Assembly: GCA_964521815.1 (NCBI GenBank)
Contig: CAZFSN010000101.1
Span: 1 to 11,375 of the forward strand
Reading direction: 5' to 3'
Origin: JAAEQD01 sp964521815
GTDB lineage: Bacteria; Zixibacteria; MSB-5A5; UBA10806; 4484-95
DNA length: 11,375 nt
Shown here in pieces: positions 1-8,900 of the stretch. The position numbers and the translations under genes were made by a program. Below the pieces are notes generated by a model. That model saw nothing but the letters and a program-made list of their open reading frames with translations, was not told the origin of the DNA and searched no databases. The first letter of the stretch is position 1; each line of letters begins with the position of its first letter.

Positions 1-1251
1 TATGCCGACATGGAAAAACCTCACCCGATGAACCGGCTACTTCAAGGCGATGTCGGTTGCGGCAAGACGGTTGTGGCTTTGCTGACCATGCTTGGCGCGG
101 TTGAGGCCGGTTATCAGGCGGCGATAATGGCTCCAACCGAGGTACTGGCCGAACAGCATGGCTTCTCGGTGGCAAATATGCTGGAGGGCATGGGTATAAG
201 CCTGGCCGTGTTCACCGGTTCGGTGATCGGCAAAAAGCGGCTAGCCTTACTTGAGAAAATCGCCGACGGCGAAATCGATATCGTGATCGGTACACATACG
301 CTTATCCAGGATAAAATCGAATTCGCCAAACTGGGGTTGGCGGTAATAGATGAACAGCATAAGTTCGGCGTCGCGCAGAGAGGACAACTGATAAAGAAAG
401 GCTTTCATCCTGATATTTTGGTGATGACCGCCACGCCGATTCCGCGGACCCTGGCTATGACTGTCTATGGCGATCTGGACGTATCGATTATCGATGAGAT
501 GCCCCCGGGCAGAAGCCCGATAAAGACATCATTTGTCCCTATGGAGAAGCGGGCCAGGATGTATTCTTTCATCAAAGACCAGGTCAAAGCAGGACATCAG
601 GCGTATATCGTATATCCGCTGGTGGAAGAATCGGAAAAGTTGGATTTGAAAGCGGCCAAAGAGAGTTATGAAAAACTCCGGAAGGAAATATTCCCGGATT
701 TTAAAATCGCCTTAATTCACGGCCGGATGAAAGGTATCGAGAAAAATCGGGTAATGGCCGATTTCAAAGCCGGCCGTACCGATATTATTACCGCCACCAC
801 GGTTATAGAAGTCGGCCTGGATGTAGCCAACGCCAACGTCATGGTAATCGAACACGCGGAACGTTTCGGCCTGTCACAACTACATCAATTACGCGGCAGG
901 ATCGGTCGTGGTCCCCATCAATCTTATTGCTTTTTATTAAGCGATGATAAACTCTCGCGGGACGCGGAAGCCAGGATCACCACCTTATGCGCGACTAATG
1001 ACGGTTTCAAAATAGCCGAAGCTGACATGACTATTCGCGGCCCCGGAGAGATTATGGGTACCCGTCAACATGGCTTGCCCGAATTGAAAGTTGCCACCTT
1101 GATGGACGCTAAAATGTTATCGCTTGCCAGACAGAGCGCTTTTAGGATAATATCTGATGATGAGATGTTGATTAAACCCGGTAATCGCCTTCTACGGGAG
1201 GTTCTTATAAAGAAATATGGAAATAAAATTAAATATTCAAAGATCGCGTAG
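1..1251 (+). CDS. recG: ATP-dependent DNA helicase RecG, C-terminal part (5' truncated by window edge)
   Basis: RecG is a cytoplasmic superfamily 2 double-strand DNA translocase that remodels stalled replication forks and branched recombination intermediates. The frame is open from base 1, so the ATG at base 10 is internal. Counting from base 1, visible motifs are Walker A GDVGCGKT (16-23), APTEVLAEQH (44-53), the RecG-style DEQHKFG box (117-123), motif III MTATPIPRTLAMT (142-154), motifs IV to VI ending in HQLRGRIGRG (from about 239 to 304), and the C-terminal RGPGEIMGTRQHG block (346-358) typical of RecG/Mfd. Lys22 corresponds to the Walker A Lys near 302 in E. coli RecG, so about 280 residues, including the fork-binding wedge domain, lie outside the window. 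The two small genes that follow are 12 and 8 bases apart and probably share its transcript. All catalytic motifs are intact. The identification is secure. Confidence 0.97.
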   Translation, partial: YADMEKPHPMNRLLQGDVGCGKTVVALLTMLGAVEAGYQAAIMAPTEVLAEQHGFSVANMLEGMGISLAVFTGSVIGKKRLALLEKIADGEIDIVIGTHTLIQDKIEFAKLGLAVIDEQHKFGVAQRGQLIKKGFHPDILVMTATPIPRTLAMTVYGDLDVSIIDEMPPGRSPIKTSFVPMEKRARMYSFIKDQVKAGHQAYIVYPLVEESEKLDLKAAKESYEKLRKEIFPDFKIALIHGRMKGIEKNRVMADFKAGRTDIITATTVIEVGLDVANANVMVIEHAERFGLSQLHQLRGRIGRGPHQSYCFLLSDDKLSRDAEARITTLCATNDGFKIAEADMTIRGPGEIMGTRQHGLPELKVATLMDAKMLSLARQSAFRIISDDEMLIKPGNRLLREVLIKKYGNKIKYSKIA

Positions 1252-1263
1252 GTTGGAGGAAAT

Positions 1264-1449
1264 ATGAACAAAAAAGTAAAAAAAGCCGAGACGTTGGCCG
1301 ATGACCTGGGAGATTTGTTCAACAGCCTTGTTAACGAAACGTCTGATCTGGATTTAAAACGGCTGTATAAACAATTGGAAGCCGACATGATGGACATCCG
1401 CCATAAAATCGCTCTGGCGGCGAAAATAACCGGTGAAGACAAGAATTGA
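1264..1449 (+). CDS. small hypothetical protein, 61 aa, charged and helical
   Basis: I do not recognise a family. The start is well supported: GGAGGA lies 4-5 bases before ATG 1264, and the gene sits snugly between recG (12-base gap) and the DUF1844 gene (8-base gap). The product has no signal peptide or membrane segment, so it is predicted cytoplasmic. It has a Lys-rich N-terminus (NKKVKKAET), then an acidic and leucine-rich stretch (about 11-32) and a probable amphipathic helix or short coiled coil with regularly spaced Leu/Met/Ile (about 28-53). No cysteines, metal ligands or catalytic motifs are seen. The opposite-strand frame over this region is a shadow. Co-transcription with recG and the DUF1844 gene is inferred from spacing. 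A structural or partner-binding role would fit the composition but is a guess. Confidence 0.75.
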   Translation: MNKKVKKAETLADDLGDLFNSLVNETSDLDLKRLYKQLEADMMDIRHKIALAAKITGEDKN

Positions 1450-1457
1450 GGTGAATC

Positions 1458-1811
1458 ATGACTGATGATTCGAGACAAGATATAAATTCTTTGCTCTTCA
1501 CTCAATTAATTATGAGTTTTCATGCCGCGGCCTGGCAACAGATGGGCAAAGTAACTGATCCACTTACCGGGAAAATAGAAAGGAATCTGGAATTAGCCAA
1601 GAATTCGATTGATATTTTGGGTATGCTTGAGGATAAAACAAAAGGGAATTTGACCGAACATGAAACAAAATTTCTTCAGCAAGTACTGACCCAGCTTCGG
1701 ATGAATTACGTTGAAGAGTCAGGCAAGCCGCAGCCGCCGTCCGAAGAAAGCAAAAAGGATGAATCCCCCAAACCCGACATGCCGGAAAATAAAACCGGCG
1801 ATGAGAATTAG
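1458..1811 (+). CDS. DUF1844 domain-containing protein, 117 aa
   Basis: This is a small cytoplasmic protein of the DUF1844 family, whose function is not established. Residues 8-85 show the family pattern: an N-terminal helix beginning NSLLFTQLIMSF, a Gly before a short polar segment (Gly30 to about 39), the segment NLELAKNSIDILGMLEDKT (43-61), then GNLTEHE (63-69) and a closing helix ending LTQLRMNYV. The tail from about 88 to 117 is rich in Pro, Glu, Lys and Asp and is probably disordered. GAGGTGA lies just before ATG 1458 and only 8 bases separate it from the preceding gene, which suggests one transcript with recG. There is no signal peptide. Family membership is confident. The role is unknown, and adjacency to recG does not by itself show a DNA-repair function. 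Confidence 0.88.
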   Translation: MTDDSRQDINSLLFTQLIMSFHAAAWQQMGKVTDPLTGKIERNLELAKNSIDILGMLEDKTKGNLTEHETKFLQQVLTQLRMNYVEESGKPQPPSEESKKDESPKPDMPENKTGDEN

Positions 1812-1865
1812 TGGAATATTTTAGGCCTTTTCATATATGTATTTGTACCCGGCCCGAGACGATTT

Positions 1866-1897
1866 TTGCGAACTAATCATGGGCCGAAGAGTATATA
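1866..1897 (+). promoter_or_regulatory. weak promoter candidate upstream of murB
   Basis: TTGCGA (1866-1871) and TATATA (1892-1897) resemble -35 and -10 boxes, but the spacer is 20 bases, longer than the usual 16-18. It lies in the 134-base gap after the recG-DUF1844 run, where a separate murB promoter would be expected. Transcription would start near 1904, leaving a leader of about 40 bases. The call rests on position and AT content more than on the match. Confidence 0.2.
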
Positions 1898-1916
1898 CCA
1901 AAAAGACTTGCTTTTC

Positions 1917-1948
1917 GGAGGGAAGGCCGTATTTTAGGTTTACGTGTG
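1917..1948 (+). promoter_or_regulatory. murB ribosome-binding region with ambiguous start
   Basis: The strong purine run GGAGGGAAGG (1917-1926) ends about 19 bases before the GTG at 1946, too far for a normal Shine-Dalgarno interaction. A weaker AGG (1936-1938) is 7 bases from the GTG and correctly placed. In the murB frame no ATG, GTG or TTG occurs between the TAA at 1874-1876 and 1946. The only codon well placed for the strong site is ATT at 1931, a rare start. I keep GTG 1946 because the protein from there already has a normal MurB N-terminus. Confidence 0.5.
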
Positions 1949-2848
1949 GACCAAGATGATCTTTTACAAGATAAATTAGGCAATAATGTCCGCAGGGATG
2001 TTATATTAGCGCCGTTTACGACTTTCAGAATTGGCGGTCCGGCGAAATATTTCTATGAGGCAACGAACCCTCAGCAATTATTAGCCGCCTATGATACGGC
2101 GGTCACTGAAGGTCTGAAATTTTTTGTTCTTGGAGGCGGTTCTAATATCCTGTTCGCCGATGAGGGATTTGACGGTTTTATTATTAGAGACGCCAGCCAT
2201 GAAATAGTCGTCGATGGCATCGAGATATCGGCTCAATCCGGCGTCAGGTTGGATAAACTGGTCAATTTTGCCACTAATAATTCGCTGGCCAATCTAAAAT
2301 TCGCCGCCGGCATACCGGGCAATGTAGGCGGGGCGATTTTTGGCAACGCCGGCGCTTTCGGCGGAAGTATGGCCGATGTACTCCAATCGGTCGTCATATA
2401 TAATCCGCGGGCCGGCATTAGAATTGTCGAAAGTTCATATTTCGACTTCGCTTACCGACATAGCCGGTTGAAAGCGGAACATGAACTGCTAATCTCGGCG
2501 AAATTGAAATTAACTTCTGGTGATAAGACCGAAATCACCGATAAGATTAATACACATCGCCAGTTGCGGCGAGCTAAACATCCTGTGGATGAAGGCAGCG
2601 CCGGTTCGGTTTTTAAGAATATTAAATATCCCGAATTGAAGCCGGCCGGCAAATTACTTGAAGATTCCGGAGTGCGAGGCATGAAAGTCGGCGGAGCCGA
2701 GATTTTTGAAAGACATTGCAATATCATCATTAACAAAGGACAAGCCAGGGCGGCGGATGTTCGACAATTGGCGTCAATGATGCGGCAAAAAGTGATCGAT
2801 AAGTTCGGCATAGAACTGGAATATGAAATAACGATAATGGAACCATAG
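1946..2848 (+). CDS. murB: UDP-N-acetylenolpyruvoylglucosamine reductase MurB
   Basis: MurB is the FAD-dependent cytoplasmic enzyme that uses NADPH to reduce UDP-GlcNAc-enolpyruvate to UDP-MurNAc, the second committed step of peptidoglycan synthesis. Seen here are FRIGGPA (27-33), the FAD-binding VLGGGSNILF segment (61-70), AGIPGNVGGA followed by GNAGAFGG (121-140), YRHSRLK (170-176), and RRAKHP then GSAGSVFKN (208-225), in which Ser221 matches the proton-donating serine. Further on come SGVRGMKVGGAEIFERH (241-257) and the C-terminal GIELEYEI (288-295) carrying the conserved Glu. At 300 residues it fits the shorter type II MurB. All expected active-site elements are present. The start is GTG 1946, weakly supported by AGG 7 bases upstream. 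It sits alone between two operon-like groups rather than in a mur/fts cluster. sprA follows after 57 bases and may be co-transcribed. Confidence 0.97.
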   Translation: MDQDDLLQDKLGNNVRRDVILAPFTTFRIGGPAKYFYEATNPQQLLAAYDTAVTEGLKFFVLGGGSNILFADEGFDGFIIRDASHEIVVDGIEISAQSGVRLDKLVNFATNNSLANLKFAAGIPGNVGGAIFGNAGAFGGSMADVLQSVVIYNPRAGIRIVESSYFDFAYRHSRLKAEHELLISAKLKLTSGDKTEITDKINTHRQLRRAKHPVDEGSAGSVFKNIKYPELKPAGKLLEDSGVRGMKVGGAEIFERHCNIIINKGQARAADVRQLASMMRQKVIDKFGIELEYEITIMEP

Positions 2849-2850
2849 CG

Positions 2851-2908
2851 AAGGAGGTTTTTAGGGAAAATAGCTAAAGAAAAGTGTGGTTGCTCAGGAG
2901 AGTAATTG
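2851..2908 (+). promoter_or_regulatory. double Shine-Dalgarno region between murB and sprA
   Basis: AGGAG at 2896-2900 lies 5 bases before TTG 2906 and is the credible ribosome site for sprA. An in-frame TAA at 2903-2905 directly precedes this TTG, so no upstream start in that frame is possible and TTG 2906 is the longest form. A second, near-perfect site AAGGAGGT (2851-2858) begins two bases after the murB stop but has no ATG, GTG or TTG at useful distance. The sprA site is well supported. The role of the first site is unknown. Confidence 0.65.
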
Positions 2909-5900
2909 TCTAAATTTTTCGAGAAAATCAGTCGTTCGACAGCGGCGGCGAGTCTATTGTTTCTTTTCCTGGCCGGCCCGGCTATTGTGAAAGCGGCTGT
3001 CGGGGAGATTGATAATCCCATACACTATAAATCGCGGTTCGTCCCACCGTTGCGCTTATCGACATTTCCAGGTGGATTATCGGCAATCAAGCCTGATGTT
3101 TACCTTCTTAGCCTAAATCGTATGGGAAGATCTTGGGTCGTTGAAATTCCCAGTAACAATCGATATGTCTCATTAAGTTTATTTGCCGGCGCTTATATGT
3201 TGTTCAATCCATATATAATGAGCCGCGAAAGCTATATCAAATATTCGGCCGGGAAAGTGGTCAGCGAGGCTTGGCTCAAGGATATGGAAAGCTTCAGCGG
3301 GACAAAAGGCAAAAACGACCAAGATACAGGAATCGATATTCCTATCAATATAAATATTCCCAAACCGGTTAAATCGATTATAGGCGAAGGCGGGCCGAGG
3401 ATTAATGTCACCGGTTCGAGGCGAATTTCATTTTCGGGGAAATCGCAATGGGATGATTTAACTACTACCGGCACATTTAAACAATCCAAGTTCCCATCGC
3501 TTCATATGGAACAGACCTCTCGCTTTAAAATAAAGGGTCAGATCGGTTCGAAAATTTCGGTCGAGGTCGATCAGGATTCCAATCGCGATGTCGATATGGC
3601 CAACACGCTCAAACTTCGCTATAAAGGCGAAGAAGATGAAATTATCCAATCGATTGAGGCCGGCAACACCACTCTGGCTCTACCCAATTCTCAGTTCATC
3701 GGATTTTCTCAGAACGTTCAGGGATTGTTCGGTATCAAGGCCACCGCTAAAGTTGGTAATATCAATTTGACTATGATAACATCCCAGGAAAAAGGTTCAT
3801 CGGAGAAATCATCCTTTTCAGCCGGCACTCAAGCTTCCAGCACTGATATTTGGGATTATCAATATTTGCATAATGTCTATTTCTTCCTGGGTCATGAATT
3901 TACTGAAAATGATTCGTTGCTCGATGTGCAGTTATTCAAGGAAGGAGTTCCGAGAGACCTGTATGGCCTGGCCTGTGTCGATCCCCATTATGGTCCCGGA
4001 GCCAATGAGACCGGCGGTGTCGATACGATGTTTTATATGACCGAGGCGGACAGTATTCGGGGCGAAGTGGAAAGGCGGAACTTCACATTAATTGAGGAGA
4101 CCGAATACGATTTATTTTACCGGAGCAAATATGTAATTCTTCATCAAGCGATTCCTGAGGCGGGTGTCCTGGCAGCTTATATAAAATACGCTCACACCGA
4201 TTCCCAGGGCAATGTTTCCATTCGCCAGGAAGGCAAGGTGACAGGGGATACCCTGGTATTGAAGCTGATCAGGGATCCTGATACGGATACCTCGTTCGTT
4301 ACCTGGGATCTGGAATGGAAAAATGTATATTATTTGGGCAGCCGCGATTTAACGCGGGAGGGCTTCGAGCTTCAAATATACAAAGGCATAGGCACTCTGG
4401 AGACGGACGTTCTCGACCAGGATAGTATCCCGTTTATTCATTGGTTCGGATTCGATGAATACGAGAATGCTAATCCTAACAATCTAACGCCGGACGGCTT
4501 GTTTGATTTTAACACAAATAAATATTTAGACGCGGCCAGGGGGCATTTAATCTTTCAACAGAGAGAACCATTCGCTGAATCGTTTTTAAATGAACCTAAC
4601 CCCGCCGTTTATGATTATCGTTATCCGAACACTACGAGGGGGCAGTCAAAGAAATATTACATTCATGTTAAAACCGCCAAACGCGATAATACTTTTTCGC
4701 TGGGTAAAACCAATATTATCGAAGGTTCGGAAGTCGTGAAAATGAGCGATGGGCGAATCTTGAAACGCGGTTCGGATTATAATATAGTCTATGAAATCGG
4801 CCAGATTACTTTCATCAACGAAGAGGCTTTAAACGCGGCGGCCGATATTTCGGTTGATTTTGAATATGCCCCGTTTTTCATGCCCGAGAAAAAATCGCTG
4901 TTCGGCCTGTCGGCTCAATATGATATTAATGACAAATCGTTTTTCTCGTTATCCGGATTATATCGAAAAGAATCCTCCAAGGAATTTCGACCCCGGGTCG
5001 GTCGTGAGCCCAAGCGGTCGATGATCTGGGATTCTAATATCAAGCTCAGTTTCAATCCGGAGTTCATCACCTCCATGGTTGATGCCTTGCCATTGGTTGA
5101 GACCGACGCCGTCTCTAGAATAGAAATATCAGGAGAGGTGGCTCAGAGCTTTCCCAATCCCAACCTTCGCAACCGCGCTTATATCGATGACTTCGAAGGC
5201 ACCCGCGAATATACCGATCTTGTCACGAGAAGAGGAATCTGGACCCAGGCCTCCGTTCCATCAGGCTGGGGACTCAACAACCGCAGGACATGCTGGTGGT
5301 ATAATCCTTATGATTCTTATACCATAAAGGATATCTGGCCGGAAAAAGATGTACAGCAGCACGAAAATCGCCAGGATGTTCTGGTTCTTGAATATTGGCC
5401 GGACACTACTTCCGGTGGACCGGATACTGAGGGCTGGTCAGGAATCATGCGTCCGATGTATTCCGGCCTGTCGGACCAATCAAGAACGAAATTCATTGAA
5501 ATCTGGTACTTACCGGATAATTTCGCGGACGCGCAGCCGATTTTATACATCGACGCCGGAAAAATATCCGAGGACCTCAATGGTGACGGAATTAAAAACA
5601 CGGAAGATAAAAACGATGATGGTGTCTTTCAGGAGGATGAAGATACCGGGCTGGATGGTTGGTACAACGCAGTGGAAATACAGATGACAGGTTTACCGGG
5701 TCCGGACCCCAGCCACGATGACTGGTTCTATAATGATAGTCCGGAATCAAGATATGACTATTCCCACATTAACGGTACTGAAAATAGCCGAGAAGACCCG
5801 GACCGGCTTAATCGCTTTGACACCGAAGATATTAACAATAACGGATCGCTGGACTTGACTAATGCTTATTTCCAATACGAAGTCGATTTAAACGACGATA

Positions 5901-8900
5901 AATATGTTCAGGAAATAACGGATACCGGGTGGCGCTTATTGAGAATTCCATTCCAGGATTCATCGGCATTTACATCCACCGGCAATCCCGATTTCGAAGT
6001 GATTAACTTCATCAGGCTTTGGCTTACCGGTATATCGGAACATTATAGTTTAAAGCTGGCCTCAATCCAGCTCGTTGGCAACAAGTGGCAGGAACTGGCG
6101 GCGCCGGAACCGATCTATATGAACGGCATGCCCCGGGTACCCGATTTTGAGGTGACAGTCAAGAATACACAGGAACATGCCAATTCATATAATTCACCTC
6201 CGGGGATTTACGGTGAACTCGATCAGCAGACCGGAGTTCAGGAGAAGGAGCAATCGCTGGTTTTAATTTATAACAACTTATTTCCAGGTCAGACCCTGGG
6301 GACTTACTGGCCGCTTTTGAATTATGAGGACTATACTTTATACAATAAAATGAAAATGTACGTGCATGGTGATGAGAATCTGGATGAATCCAAGCCGCTT
6401 AATTTCTATTTTAGAGTAGGCGCGGATTCGATAAATAATTATTACGAGTTTCATACCAAACTTTATCCGGGCTGGGATGAGAGAAATTACGTGGATATCG
6501 ATTTCACGGAACTGACCGCTCTTAAAAGCTATCTTCACGCCCACCATCCCGATAGTATCAGCCTGGTTGACACTACTTATGGAAAGTACACCGTTAAGGG
6601 CAATCCATCATTGTCACAGGTTAAGTTCTTCGTTCTTGGAATAGAATATGACAGCGTTTACTGCGACACCGTGAACTCCGGCGATTCGACTGTTGTGGAT
6701 ACAGTTGCCGTTCCGCTTATACCGGTCAGCGGCGAGGTCTGGTGCGATGAACTTATTTTAACCGATGTTCGCCGCAACAGCGATTTCGCCGGACGCATGA
6801 CAGCCTCAATTAGCCTGGCCGATCTGGGTGATATCACGATAAACTATTCCCAGACCGGGGCAGACTTTTTCAAATTGAATCAAACAAGACCGGAAGGCGC
6901 TCTTTCCACCCAGCAATCAATTTCCGGTAAAGTCAATCTGGAAAAGTTTTTGCCGCCTTCTCTGGGTTTAAGTTTGCCCCTGTCGGCCCGCTGGGAGAAA
7001 ACTTTGAGGCTTCCCCGGCTAAAAACAGGATCCGATATTATTTTACCTGATGATCTGCGCCAAAAAGAAAAGACCGAAAGCAGGAACTGGTCGGTTTCGA
7101 CATCGGAGAGTTTCAGAAAGAACACGAAAAATTGGCTTTTCAATTTGACTTTGAACCGTATAACGACGAACTACACCTATTCGAAAAGATATTCGACCAG
7201 CCCGGTCACGCCGATTAATAACTCCAGCGCATATGACGTGACCGGCAGATATGACCTGACACCCCGGATCAAGCCGTTTTTTAAGCCTTTTTCGTGGACA
7301 AAAAGCTTATTTATGCCGGCCAGTATACATGATATCAAGCTTTATTTTATGCCGACCGTTTTGAAATTCGATGCCGATGTGAAAAGCACGAACGCGTACC
7401 AACAAAACAACCGCGGAATCGTCAGTTCGACTTACACACGTGATTTTACCGGCAATCAGACTTATGGGATGAATCTGTTTACCGCGCTCAAAGCGGATTT
7501 TTCGACACAAACCAGGAGAGATATCAGCAAGCCCGGCAGCATGGTATTCTCGCTGAATCCGAGCGAAATACAAATAGGCCGTGAAAGAGATTACTTGCAA
7601 TCATTTTCGACTTCGTTTACGCCTAAAATCAGCCGCGAACTTTTACCGCGTGTCCAGTTTTCATCGAGATATTCGGATAACTCCGACCTGGCCGGCAATC
7701 CGGATTCTACCCGGACGACTCAATTATCGGCTAATCTGCGCGGCGATATTTCTCTTGATATCTTTAAATTGACGGGTATTAGCGAGCTTTTAAATACTCA
7801 AAAATCTCCAGATAGATCCGTACCGAATATGCCTCCAAAAGATGACACTTCCAGGGACGCAAATATCAATCAAGGAATGAACGATGAAAAAGACAATCCA
7901 TCGAGGGACGGCGAACCCGAAAAGGAAATTGATGAAGGTGAAGCCGGGGAAGAAACGGACGAAGGCGGTGAAACCAAAGGCGGCGGCTTCAAGATCCCCA
8001 ATCCGCTTACGGGATTGAAAAAAACGTTTTCGATATTGAACACAATCAAACCGGTGAAAGCATCATTTGCGACCGATAAAAAAATCAACCGGGCCGGTCT
8101 ATATGAAAGGCCAGGATGGGATTATACCCTGGGTTTTGCCGACCAGATATCGGTCCGCCGTAATACTCAGGAGGGTTTTAATACCAGTGATCAGATTACG
8201 CGTTCTCTTGACTACTCTTTTACGTCCGGTATCACTCCATTTAGAAATCTGGATATTAATTCATCTTATAAAAGCAGAATAACAGTAACGCGAGGTTCTA
8301 ATGTACCCACCAAGACGAAATCTGTTGAGTTCCCGAGCCTGGACGCCAATTTAACCGGTTTGGAGAAGCTTCCGCTGGTCAATCGGTTAACAACATCCGT
8401 GACCCTTCAAACTAAATACGCCCAAAAAATCGATGAAAGCGGAAACGCGGACTCGGGCGAACTTACCAGCCGCGCGACCAATAATAATTATACTCCGCTC
8501 ATAGGTCTTAATTTCAGTTTCAATAAAGGGGTAAAGGCAACAGTCAGATATGATTATAACAACCGAAAAACGGAGAATCTGCGGACGGAAGGAAGCAACC
8601 AGAGAGTCGATTATGGTCAGGACAGAACTCTCGGAATATCGGTAAGTTATTCCCTGACCGCCCCTCAGGGTTTGAAAATTCCGATAATCGGCAAACTTAA
8701 GTTCAATAGCCAGTTGACAATGTCTCTGGATTATGATAAAAAGTACAGGAAAACGTGGTTTATTACTGATGATGTGAAAAGCACTGATGCCAATAGCGTG
8801 GAAACATCGATTGAACCCAAGGTTTCATACAGATTTTCCGCTAAAGTCACAGGTGGTTTTAATGCCAAGTGGATGGATTCGAATGACAAGGTACAGGTCC

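Noticed and set aside
1065..1505. 146-residue minus-strand frame across the recG end and small genes
   Set aside because: It is antisense to three well-supported genes and its translation shows no family features.
1264..1811. Small gene pair as a toxin-antitoxin module
   Set aside because: The second gene is a DUF1844 protein, and neither has toxin or antitoxin motifs; operon-like spacing alone is not evidence.
1850..1886. Inverted repeat CGGCCC ... GGGCCG as a terminator
   Set aside because: The stem is 6 bp with a 25-base loop and no following T-run, so it is too weak to call.
2452..3021. 189-residue open frame on the minus strand
   Set aside because: It lies opposite murB and the start of sprA, has no recognisable domain or convincing start site, and both genes under it are certain.
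5349..5687. 112-residue plus-strand frame inside sprA in another frame
   Set aside because: The sprA frame carries the conserved SprA sequence here; the other frame is a composition shadow.
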